From Balamuthia mandrillaris (Eukaryota > Discosea > Longamoebia > Balamuthiidae): a stretch of DNA of 25,315 bases. Below are positions 1 through 9,248 of this stretch, piece after piece (position 1 is the stretch's first letter; each line of letters opens with the position of its first letter). Position numbers and translations under genes: made by a program. The notes beneath the pieces are model-generated. The model made no database searches. It saw nothing but the letters and a program-made list of their open reading frames with translations, and was not told the origin of the DNA. The DNA is taken from assembly GCA_031835245.1 (NCBI GenBank), contig JAVKOQ010000589.1, positions 1 to 25,315 on the forward strand, in the 5' to 3' direction.

Positions 1-35
<35 letters not shown>

Positions 36-156
36 AGAGAAGAGGAGAGGAGACGTGAAGAAAGAGATAGGTGATAGAAAACGAGAGAGAAAGAAGAGCC
101 AATGGGATAAGAAAGAAGAGGAGAGCGATGAGAAAGCGGCATAGGGGGTAGCGTAC

Positions 157-455
157 CTCTGCGGGGGTCATGGGCTCGCCGAGTTCTTGAAGGATTTCCC
201 GGAACTCAGCAACGCTCATGGAGCCTCGTCCTTTGGGAAGCAAAAAAAAAAAGGGTGACAAAGAAATCGCAAGTAAGCGATCAATTCAGAATAACCCAAA
301 CTAGAAATACAAAAAAAATAAAAATAAAAACGGTAACGCGCACAACAAAAAAAAAACCACTAAAAAATGAAATACAAAAGAGAGAACCGATTACCCTCTT
401 TGTCGAACACTCTGAAAGATTCGATCACTTCCTCTTTGGTGTTGAGATGATTCAT
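157..455 (-). CDS. EF-hand myosin light chain / calmodulin-like protein, 5' part (runs off the left edge)
   Basis: Two coding exons are visible: 455-395, starting MNHLNTKEEV, and 230-157; an intron opens at 156 (GTACGC) and the rest lies beyond base 1. Joined, the 44 residues contain an incoming helix (EEVIESFRVF), the EF-hand loop DKEGRGSMSVAE and an outgoing helix (EFREILQELGEPMTPAE). The loop has D at position 1 and E at 12 but E at 3 and R at 5, so calcium binding is doubtful. Non-binding essential light chains carry a very similar DKEGNG-type loop (family knowledge). Only about ten residues precede the first EF-hand, shorter than in calmodulin, recalling the small myosin-I light chains of social amoebae. 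A 5' UTR exon probably ends at 752 (GTAAGTG donor at 751-745), joining at 481. It is divergent from the myosin I gene. Calmodulin-like protein of another role remains possible. Confidence 0.78.
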
Positions 456-752
456 CGTTTTATTCGCTTCGCTTTCTCTCTCTGCGGAACCAAACAGAGA
501 GAGAGAAAAATAAAAATGAAATTGTCGACAATTATTCCGGAGTTGGATCATAATTACCAGTTCAATCTCGGAGTTCCTTTGTTCAGATTGTATAAATCAA
601 ATCCATTGGCAGAAAATCAAAAATAGGTTGATCGAATCGAGGGTTTTGATGCCATATGATTTTGTGCCGACCGAAAAAATTGCCTCTTTGCCCCAAATAT
701 TAAAACGAAAGAGAGCGAAGCGGCCAGCAAGAAAGCAGGGAACGCACTTACT

Positions 753-897
753 CTCCTCAGCGAGTGAAACCCGCGCAAGAAGAAAAAAAAAATAATCTAT
801 CGAGTACCACCGCTGTGAACTCGTGCTTTCCTCTTTGTGTCCGGAAACGGTTTTTTTTTTTGCGGTGCTAATCCGCGATTCTTTTGTGTGAAAAGAA
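753..897. promoter_or_regulatory. Shared divergent promoter region between the EF-hand gene and myosin I
   Basis: The probable non-coding first exon of the minus-strand EF-hand gene ends at 752, with its upstream boundary unknown but near 790. The plus-strand myosin initiator ATG is at 898-900. That leaves roughly 100 bases to hold both start regions, so a bidirectional promoter is inferred. The stretch has A- and T-homopolymers (782-791, 850-861) but no TATA box or other element that I can name. Confidence 0.45.
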
Positions 898-3800
898 ATG
901 GTACGCTACGCTTTTTATTTTTTTTTATTTTTAAAAAAATAATGTGTTGATTTTTTTTAAAAAAAACCAATGCAAAGGAACGCCCTCGCAAAGCAGAATG
1001 GGTGAACGTTATGAAGCAGGAGGGTCTTGACGACATGACCCTCCTTTCCAAGATCAACAACGACGAAATCGCCGCCAACTTGAAGCTGCGTTACGAGAAG
1101 GACATTATTTATGTACGTTTTGTATTTCTTCTCTTTGTTTTTTGGGTGTGTGTTTTCTTTTTGCTGATGAATGTTTTGGTTACAAAAACAATAGACAACC
1201 ATCGGTCAAGTGTTGATCTCGGTGAATCCTTACAAGAGCCTCCCAATCTATTCGGACGGCGTGCTCAACGACTACATTGGCAAGAGTCGCCTCGAGTTGC
1301 CGCCTCACATTTTCAGCATCGGTGAGGCAGCCTATCGCGCCATGAAAAACGACAAAGAAAACCAGTGTGTCATTATTAGGTACTTTCTTAATTTCTCCTC
1401 TCTCTCTCTCTCTCTCTCTCCTCCCTCCTCTCTCCTTTTCCTCCTTCTCTGGTTCAAACTGAAACCAACCATTATTGTAACAAATAAAGCGGAGAGTCTG
1501 GAGCTGGAAAGACGGAAGCTGCCAAGAAAATCATGTTGTATATTTCTCATGTCAGCAGCAACAAAGGAGATGTAGAAAAGGTCAAGAACATTATCATGGA
1601 GACTAATCCTCTGCTCGAAGCATTTGGTAACGCGAAAACACTTCGTAACGACAATTCCAGTCGCTTTGTTCGTATTTTTCCTTTGGCTTTTCTGTCTTTA
1701 CTCGTTTGTTACAATATTGACATGAAAATCAACAGGGCAAATATTTCGAGATCCAGTTCAACAACGAGGGCGACCCTGTTGGTGGTATTATAACAAATTG
1801 TATCCTTTGTCATCCTCTTTCCACCTCTCGTTCTCGCTCTCTCTTCCTCCCTCCGTGTACAATATCATCTGTTTCTTTAACCATTAGAAAAGTCTTGCTT
1901 GAAAAGTCTCGTGTTGTGGATCAGCTGAAGGGGGAGCGCAACTTTCACATTTTTTACCAATTTTGCAAGGGAGCTACCGCCGAAATGCGCAGTGCGTTTT
2001 TCTTGTTTCTCTTCTTCGTCGTCCTCTCCTCCTCTCTCCCTCTCTTTTTACTGATAGTCTCCTTTCAACCAAGATGAATACGGCATACACAGCCCCGATG
2101 CCTTCCAATATCTCATGCAAGGCAACACAGTTGATGTGGCCACAATTGATGACATCCAGGAATGGAATGATACCCTTGTACGCACTATTTATATCCTCTC
2201 CCACGCTTAGTTTTGCTGATACGCCTATTCTTCACCCCTCTCATATGAAGAACGCCATGAGGGTGTGTGGTATAACAGAGCAGGAAAAGCGTGACTTGTT
2301 CAAAGCTCTTGCTGCCATTCTATGGTTGGGCAACATCGACTTTCATGAACAAGGAGACAAATCTAGCCCAAAGGATCCTGATGGTAATTGAGCCTTCTCT
2401 CTCTCTCTCTCTCTCTCTCTCTGGACCTCATTAACCGTAACCTCTAATCGATAGTGTTGAACTTTGTGGCTTCTCTTTTGGGGGTGCCTCCTTCTTTCCT
2501 TTCGAATGCCCTCACCATTCGCCAAATGCAGACCCAACACGGCAGAAAGGCAGGCACCAATTATGCTGTCCCTCTTAACCGAATGCAGGTAAGATTTCTC
2601 TTGTCATAAAAGAAAAGAGTAGACCAAAGCCCAAAGGGGGGAAAAAAGCGTGATAAAACATAACAACATCACCAAAGCTCATTTCGTTTATTTTATGCTT
2701 AGGCCTTGACTTCAAGAGACGCCGTAGCCAAGGCCCTGTATGATAGGATCTTTGACTGGCTGATCGCCAAGGTCAACAAAGCCCTTACCACTGGCAACAG
2801 CGCCGTCTCCATCGGTGTGCTGGACATTTATGGCTTTGAGGTCTTCCAGAAGAACGGCTTCGAACAGTTTTGCATTAACTATGTCAACGAGAAGTTGCAA
2901 CAAGTCTTTATTGAGCTGACCCTCAAGCTGGAACAGGAGGAGTACGTGGCAGAAGGCATTCAGTGGACCCCCATCAAGTTCTTCAACAATAAGATTGTGT
3001 GCGACTTGATCGAAGAAAAGGTGCCATTTCTTGCTATCATACATTCATCTTTTCTTGTCGCTAACATCGGAATCTCTCTCACATAGCGCCCTCCTGGAAT
3101 CTTTTGTGTTCTGGACGATGTTTGCAAAACTGTCTCGAAAACGAATCCGGACAATGCCTTTGCGGAGAGGGTCAACTGCTGTAACGAGAACCCTCACTTT
3201 AAGCATCGTGGTAAAGCCTTCACCGTCAACCACTATGCCGGAGATGTGACCTACGAGATTTCCGGTATGGTCGACAAAAACAAAGACACATTGTTCAAGG
3301 ACTTGTTGGCCACCATCAAGTTGGCTGAGAACAAGTTCGTCAGTCAAGTTCTGTTTCCCGAGGAGGTGGATGAAGATGACAAGAAGATGCCTACCACCGC
3401 CACGTTTAAGGTATATTCTTTCTTTTGTGCTTTCTTAGCTTTTAGTTCTTTAATTTGTTAACACTTGTTGTTACAGATCAAGAATCAAGCTGCCAAGTTG
3501 ATCGACACCCTGATGAAATCGACGCCGCATTACGTGCGTTGCATCAAACCTAACGATGACAAGAAGGCCGACTATTACGTCAAAGAACGAGTCATGCATC
3601 AAATTGTGTATTTGGGTCTGTTGGACAACTTGAAAGTGCGTCGAGCGGGCTTTGCCTATCGCTCCGGCTTCAAGAAGTTCATGGATAGGTACTACCTCAT
3701 CTCCAAGCAGTGCTCCTATGCTGCCAAGAGGACATGGAATGGCGATGACATCAGCGGCTGCAAAGCCATTTTGGCGGATAACTACATTGGAGCTGATCAA

Positions 3801-5777
3801 TACCAGATTGGCAAGACCAAAATATTTATTCGTCATCCTGAAACGGTTTGTTACTCTTCTCTCTCTCTCTCACTCGTTTAAAGCTTTAACGGATTTATCG
3901 TTTTATGTCATTTTTGATTGTAGCTGTTCCATTTGGAAGACTTGAGGGAGAACTATTGGCATAACATTGTAGATCGTATTAAGAATGCCTATTATACCTG
4001 GAAGAACTTCCACGGTGAGTGCGTCACCCGCATAAAGGTCGCCTTCAGGGTCTGGAAATCATACCGGTAAACATCTCTCTCTCTCTCTCTCTCTCAATAT
4101 CGTTTTAACAAAAAAAAAAAAAAAAACAACAACAGGGCCGAAATGATAAGCATTATTCAGAAGGCATACCGTGAGTACAAAGATCTCAGCCCATTCTACG
4201 ATAGGCGCATGGACAACGAACAGAAGTTCCATGGAAACAAACAAAGGAACCGGCTTAGTATGGCTAGCGTTCGCAAATTCTTTGGCGACTATCTTGACAT
4301 GCGAAATCAATCCGTGTTGTTGCAGGCCATGGGTCCGGGTGCCAGCAACGAGACCGTTTTGTTCTCCTACAAGGCAAAAGTTGTGGTGCATCCTGGCCTG
4401 CTCCGGGCCAACAAGCTCAGCCCCCGTTTCTTGATTGTCACGGAACAGGTTTGTTTATTTTCTTTTCCTCCTTTTCCTCTTTTCTTGAAACTTGAAATTT
4501 TTTCTGACAACACTTTTTTTTTTGCTTAGTACATTTATTTGATCATGTTGGTGCTGAAGAAGAAAGTGGCCACGCACGAGTTGGACAGAAAGATCCCTCT
4601 CAGCCAAGTGCAGGGCGTCAGCCTCAGCCCTCTCTTTGATAACTTTGTGATCGTGCACGTGCCCGAGGATCACGACTGCGTCATCGAGTGCGACCTCAAG
4701 ACGGAGTTTGTGGCGTGGCTGCGCTCCAAGAGGCCCAATCTGCAGGTCAACTTTGCAGCGGAGATCGAGTACATGAAGAAGAAGGGCAGCAAGCAAAAGA
4801 TCACCTTTGGACAAGAACTCGACGCCCAGAGAGTGAAGCTGAAGCTTGACAACACCGTCACCTCTTTCTACAAGAAGAACAAAGTTTTGACCACTGCAGG
4901 CTTGCCTGCTTCAAGCAGTAAGGCTCTCTATCCTTTTCTATTTCTATTTTCAATTTTACTAATTGTGTCAAACAAAAAAAAAAAAACAGCTCCAAGAGAA
5001 TTCATGAAAAAAGGTGATGGTTTGCCAGTACCTCAAAAGACGCCCCCACCACAAGTCAGCACTCCCTCTCGCGGAGGGGGAATGGCCGGTGGCATGAGCC
5101 GTGGTGGTGGTGGACGTGGCGCCGGCGGTCGTGGTGCGGGTCCTTCCTCCGACGCTGGATCAGCACCTGCTGGTGGAAGAGGAGCTCCTATGGGTGGAGG
5201 CCCTGCTCCTGCGGGTCCTGGCCCGGCAGGAAGAGGAGGTCCTGGAGGCCCTGGAGGCCCTGGCCCTGCTGCCGGTCGAGGAGGGCCTGGAGGACCCGGC
5301 CCTGCTGGACCGGGAAGGGGTGGCCCTGCCATGGGTGGACCCGGGAGAGGAGGTCCTGGAGGTCCTCCTGGCAGAGGAGGTGGCCCTGGCATGGGCGGTC
5401 CTGGTAGAGGAGGACCTGCCATGGGTGGACCCGGAAGAGGTGGCCCCGCCATGAGGGGAGGACCTGGTGGACCCCCTGGTAGAGGAGGACCTGCCATGGG
5501 TGGCGCCTCCATGCGTGGCGGACCAGCTGCCGGTGGAAGAGGAAGAGGAGGACCAGGCGCAGCTCCAGGCGGAGGAGCACCTCCTATGCAACAAGCGGGA
5601 CCTCCCATTGTGGGCAAATGCCGTGCATTGTACGATTATACGGCGCAGGAGGATGATGAGCTGACGCTGAAGGAAGGAGACGTCATCGACATCATCCAAA
5701 AGAGCGGAGAGTGGTGGGAGGGCATGTTGGCCGGTAGAACCGGAGTCTTCCCTGCCAACTATGTTGAAGAGTGTTAG
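898..5777 (+). CDS. Class I myosin heavy chain, amoeboid short-tailed type (motor-neck-TH1-TH2-SH3)
   Basis: Exons: 898-900, 978-1112, 1195-1379, 1490-1667, 1736-1799, 1893-1991, 2074-2177, 2251-2383, 2455-2588, 2703-3020, 3087-3410, 3477-3845, 3924-4066, 4136-4448, 4530-4917, 4990-5777; total 3678 nt, 1225 aa. Motor about 1-682: P-loop GESGAGKT at 109-116, switch I around NSSRFGKY, switch II DIYGFE at about 386-391. The TEDS-rule residue, 16 before DAVAK, is Thr335 in RKAGTNY, so activation by a PAK/Ste20-type kinase is expected. The neck (about 683-765) has degenerate IQ-like helices. TH1, the membrane-binding region, begins near [18 protein letters not shown]2 (about 970-1170) is Gly/Pro/Ala/Arg-rich. 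SH3 is 1172-1225 (ALYDY, GEWWEG, FPANYVE). Length and order match amoeba myosins IB/IC/ID. The motor drives actin-based membrane movement and endocytosis. Only the one-codon first exon (ATG followed directly by GTACGC) is uncertain. Confidence 0.95.
1395..1421 (+). repeat. (CT)n microsatellite in myosin intron 3
   Basis: A pure CT run starts about 15 nt after the 5' splice site of the intron 1380-1489, with the pyrimidine strand as the sense strand. Confidence 0.9.
2395..2422 (+). repeat. (CT)n microsatellite in myosin intron 8
   Basis: A CT run begins about 11 nt after the donor at 2384. Intron 2384-2454 is only 71 nt, so the repeat fills over a third of it. Confidence 0.9.
3855..3870 (+). 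repeat. Short (CT)n tract in myosin intron 12
   Basis: A short CT tract about 10 nt after the donor at 3846; the intron is 3846-3923. Confidence 0.8.
4074..4095 (+). repeat. (CT)n microsatellite in myosin intron 13
   Basis: CT repeats begin about 7 nt after the donor at 4067. The same 69-nt intron ends in a poly-A run before its CAACAG acceptor, so its pyrimidine-rich part is at the 5' rather than the 3' end. Confidence 0.9.
5053..5612 (+). repeat. Gly-Pro-Arg-rich coding repeat (TH2 region of myosin I)
   Basis: This part of the last myosin exon encodes degenerate repeats built from [11 protein letters not shown] and GRGGP units. The DNA is correspondingly GC-rich and repetitive (ggtggacc, ggaagagg and similar), unlike neighbouring exons. 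TH2 regions of amoeba myosin I carry an ATP-insensitive actin-binding site (family knowledge). Here the basic charge is supplied by arginine with almost no lysine. Confidence 0.85.
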
Positions 5778-6088
5778 CAACACACCAACGACTACGATGC
5801 TCTGCGACTGCACCATGCACAGTGAAAACATAATGACTCCTTCCAACTTATAAAAGCAAGCGTTTTGTATCTTTCTCTTTTCATCTTTTTTTCTCTCTCT
5901 CTTTTTGTTTTCGGTGCTGATCGATGTTGGGGAGGAGCGAGGGCGGCTGGCATGCTAACGGAGAGCAGCATGAACCAAGCAGCTTACTGGGTGGTTGCTG
6001 TAATTTGTGTTAAATGCTTATTCTCCGCTTTTCATTTCAGCTTCCCTGTTTTGCTGTCTTATTTTTGCCTTCCCCAAGACCAAAAAGC
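5778..6088. other. Intergenic: myosin 3' UTR and upstream region of surface-protein gene 3
   Basis: No gene is supported here. It starts with the myosin 3' UTR, including an A-rich TATAAAAGC stretch near 5850 that could serve polyadenylation. A CT-rich tract follows at about 5873-5908. Short frames across 5865-6088 have no conserved content and are out of frame with the surface-protein exons. Confidence 0.6.
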
Positions 6089-6412
6089 ATGCACGGAAGC
6101 CATTACTCTTTCCTCTTGCTGTTGTTGGAACTGCTGTTGCTGTCTCAAGCGGCTGCCCGAGTAGGTTTGTTTGCTTTTTTTTTTTTAAAAAATGGTGTTC
6201 TCTACTGCTTTTTTAATAAACAAACAAACAAAAAACCAAAAGGCTTCTTTGACGCAGCAGGGAGCAACGTGGACCCAAGCTGTCCTGAGACTGATCCTTG
6301 CAGCGACCTTGGGAGGAATCTGCGGGATAACGAGTTTGACGAATACGTGTTGGCCGCTGGTACTTACTATCTGAACGAGTCCATTCCTTTTTCTCAGAGC
6401 GTTACAATAAGG

Positions 6413-6458
<46 letters not shown>

Positions 6459-9056
6459 ACCGCAGAACAGGCCCGTAAGATCTTCTTTCAAAACTAAAGA
6501 CTAACATTTATGTTGTGAAACAGAAAATGGGTGGAAAGGATGGAAGACGATGATCCTCTCATTATCTTTGAGGAGATAGACGGTTTCTTCTGTTTCCACT
6601 TTAACACGGAGGTTGCTGCAGCCTCGGTCCTTCGTTTTACTGACTTGGTGGTGGTATGCCCTGACAAAAGAGCGTTCCATTTTGATAGCAGCCAGCCGCA
6701 GCTTGTGTTTGAATGGAGCGATGTTGCCATTCGAGACTCGGGTGCTGCCCTTTATATCAGGTCCACCCACGCACAAAAGACATGGGAGGTTTCCACCTCT
6801 GGGCTTCTTGTTCAGAATGTCAGTTGTGATACTTTTGGCACCGGTAAGTTGCAATTATCAAAAAGCCATGGCAGTAAAACTCATCCTCAACGCGTGCCTT
6901 GTTATAGCGGTGGCCGTATACAACCTGTACTGGACATTTGCAGACCTTACCTTCATAAGCAGCTGTTATGACGGCATTCATGGTTTGTCTGCTTGTCTTC
7001 TCTTTTGTCGATCTGATTCCCAACTTTTGTTTTCAAACCCGGTCCTGTAGGAGTAATGGATCTAAACGATGCTGAGGCAAAAAGTGATGATGGAGGCCTT
7101 CTCTTTCAACATAATCATCCAGACGCAAGCAATGATAGACTCATCATGTTGTTTAACTCCAAGCTAATAACCGAGCGTGTTCCTGTCCAGTTTGTTGACA
7201 ATTCAGCGACTTATTTGGGTACTGAGAGTTTGTTGTTGTTATTATTTTGTTCTTCATTTCTTGTTTCTTGAGGCTTGTTTCTTCTTCTTCTTGTTAGTGT
7301 TTCTTATTCTTAATCTTCTTCTCCTTCTCGTATTGTTGATGTTGTTGTCATGTGTTGTCTTATGTTATTGTTGTTCTATGGTTTGCTTATGGTTGTACCT
7401 CAAGTGCTGATACTCGGAGACAGCAAGTGGTGGGCTACTGGCCAAATATCCTTCGTTAATAACACGGGCAGAACCGCGCTGTTTCAGGTGGGTTTAGGCA
7501 CCCCTGCACAGAAGGAAGTGTACAGTTTGTATCCTCTCCATTTGGAAGGGAACCAAGGGCCAACATTCGTCTCAATGGATCCCAACACGGCTTATGTTTG
7601 TGCTATACCATGTGAAGGAGATTGCGATTGTAACGACCGCCCTGTACTTTCCTTTAACATCTCCTCTTCTTCGTCATCCTCTGAAAATCAAACTTTGGTC
7701 TTTGCTTCCTCGCAATCTTCTTTCGTGCTTCCGTTGACCCTGGGTACTCCCTCCCCGTTTGACTTTCAGCTTCCGCTTCACATAGAGCTGTCGAACGGAT
7801 TGCTATATGATGAACACCTCGTTTTCGCTCCTCCTCCTACCCCACCTCCTACTGGCCCTTTAGCGACGACTTTGAACGTTACGGTAGATATTCTGCAAAA
7901 CCAAACCGAGGTTCCATTCATCATCACGAGGCTTCCAACGTTGCAAGAAGAAGGCACCATAACCATTCGAGTGACGCCTGAGCTATTCAACTCTTCCTCG
8001 TATGCTTCCTTCTTCCTTCCGGTCGACTACATGCTGATGGTCAAAGTGCAACCTGCTGCACTCTCTTTCGACGCGGCGAACCGAACCTTTCGTTCCAGCC
8101 ATGCAAGCATAGCGGTCAGCTTCCCGAATGCCAACAAACCGGACTACACCATCTCCCTCTTCAACGAAAGTCATCCGTTGGCGAATAGCTCTGTCAGCGC
8201 AGAGTTTATCTCTTTGATGGAGATCAACGAAGAAGGAGAAGTGGTGAGCATTGCCTCTCTACAGGAAACCAGCTTCGGAACCGAAGAATTGGGCAACACC
8301 AGCTTCAACTTGAACAACGCTCTTCCCTTCATCTCTTTCTCCGCTCTCATCTCCTCTCTCACCATCAACGACGCAGACAAGAACACGAAGAAGCTGGTGA
8401 ACTTAACCGAAGCCATTGAGATGAGCGTGGAATTCACGTTGTTTGCAGAATCACAAGCCATCCTCTTTGCTGGGGTAGAACAAGTCATGGAAGCCAACAC
8501 CCTGAAATGGAACCTCTTTCTCTCTTCCTGGCCCTTTCAGCATCGCAACCACTCCTTGCAGCTTTACCTCTTCATCAGCAGCGAGGGAGGACCCGTGCTT
8601 GCACGATCGGAAGAAACAGCCAAGGAGAACGGAGTCTGGAAGCTACAGTTGAGAACGGACAACGTGGAGATCCCAGTGAACGTGTTGCCTTTGGCACTTG
8701 TTTCTCAACCTGACGAAACACCACAAGAGGAAACCGTCAGCGTTAACGCTGAATGGCTTGGAGAAGAACAGATATTAATGATCGAAATGCCATTCTTTGG
8801 AGGTTCTTTATTGCTGGATCCGGACATGTCCTTGTTGTTGGCTTCTGGAGAAGAAGAGAAAGCGGACGGCGAAGACGAAAGTGACGACTCTTTGTGGTGG
8901 AAGATCGTGGTGCCAGTTTTGGTGGTGGGAGCGGTGGTGGTTGTGGTGGCGGTGGCCGTGCTCGGCACGGTGGTGATAAAGAAGAGGAGCAAACGAAGAA
9001 GAGAAACGGTGATGGGGAGATTGGCGATCTATAACAATAGTTCCGCTACCACCTAA
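6089..9056 (+). CDS. Type I membrane protein, beta-helix-like ectodomain (paralog A of three)
   Basis: Exons: 6089-6164, 6243-6411, 6524-6843, 6908-6982, 7051-7218, 7405-9056; 2460 nt, 819 aa. The start was chosen because it gives a clean signal peptide (MHGSHYSFLLLLLELLLLSQ). Next comes a Cys-containing segment (SCPETDPC), then FDEYVLAAGTYYLNESIPFS, typical of the cap and first rungs of a right-handed parallel beta-helix. GG-L-x-F and FxxN-like motifs (DGGLLFQHN, ISFVNNTG) recall the Pmp-type repeats found in many protist surface proteins. A conserved cysteine cluster (CAIPCEGDCDC) begins the long last exon, which ends in one membrane span (about 768-793) and a basic 26-residue cytosolic tail (IKKRSKRRR). 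Many N-glycosylation sequons are present. Probably a cell-surface adhesion or recognition protein; the function is not known. Every exon junction is shared in phase with paralogs B and C. Confidence 0.87.
6417..6453 (+). repeat. (CT)n microsatellite in intron 2 of paralog A
   Basis: The CT run starts only 5 nt after the donor at 6412 (GTATTTCTCT) and covers about a third of the 112-nt intron. It is absent from the homologous intron of paralog B, so it arose after the duplication. Confidence 0.9.
7219..7404 (+). repeat. Trinucleotide-rich (TTG/TTC) intron 5 of paralog A
   Basis: The last intron consists largely of degenerate TTG, TTC and TTA triplets. The homologous intron in paralog B carries a CTTCTG hexamer array. 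The acceptor at 7403-7404 was fixed by alignment with paralogs B and C, which all resume with a V-x-x-x-G-x-x-x-W pattern. Confidence 0.7.
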
Positions 9057-9248
9057 CCCGTAAAATATAGGAACTCGCTGAAAAAAAGGATCGGCTTCAT
9101 TGTAAGAGTACTAAACAATGCCACAGCATCTCTTCTCTCTTGCTTAATATCAAGTTATAATTATTTGTTATATAATATATAATATATAATATATAATTAA
9201 CACTCATTTTATGAGCAGATCTGATAGCGTAACTTTTGCCAAGAAAGA
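9057..9248. other. Intergenic spacer with AT-rich repeat
   Basis: The 192-nt gap between tandem paralogs A and B must hold A's 3' end and B's promoter. It contains a nearly perfect AT repeat at 9170-9198, about three copies of a 9-mer (TATATAATA). No other element was recognised. Confidence 0.7.

Noticed and set aside
5033-5617. Collagen-like Pro/Gly-rich minus-strand frame
   Set aside because: It is the complement of the myosin TH2 coding repeat. Gly-Pro-rich DNA reads as Pro-Gly on the other strand. No start context or flanking exons.
6014-6478. Alternative upstream start for paralog A (MLILRFSFQL)
   Set aside because: The Met at 6089 gives a standard-length signal peptide and an exon 1 size like those of B and C; the longer frame also reads through intron 1.
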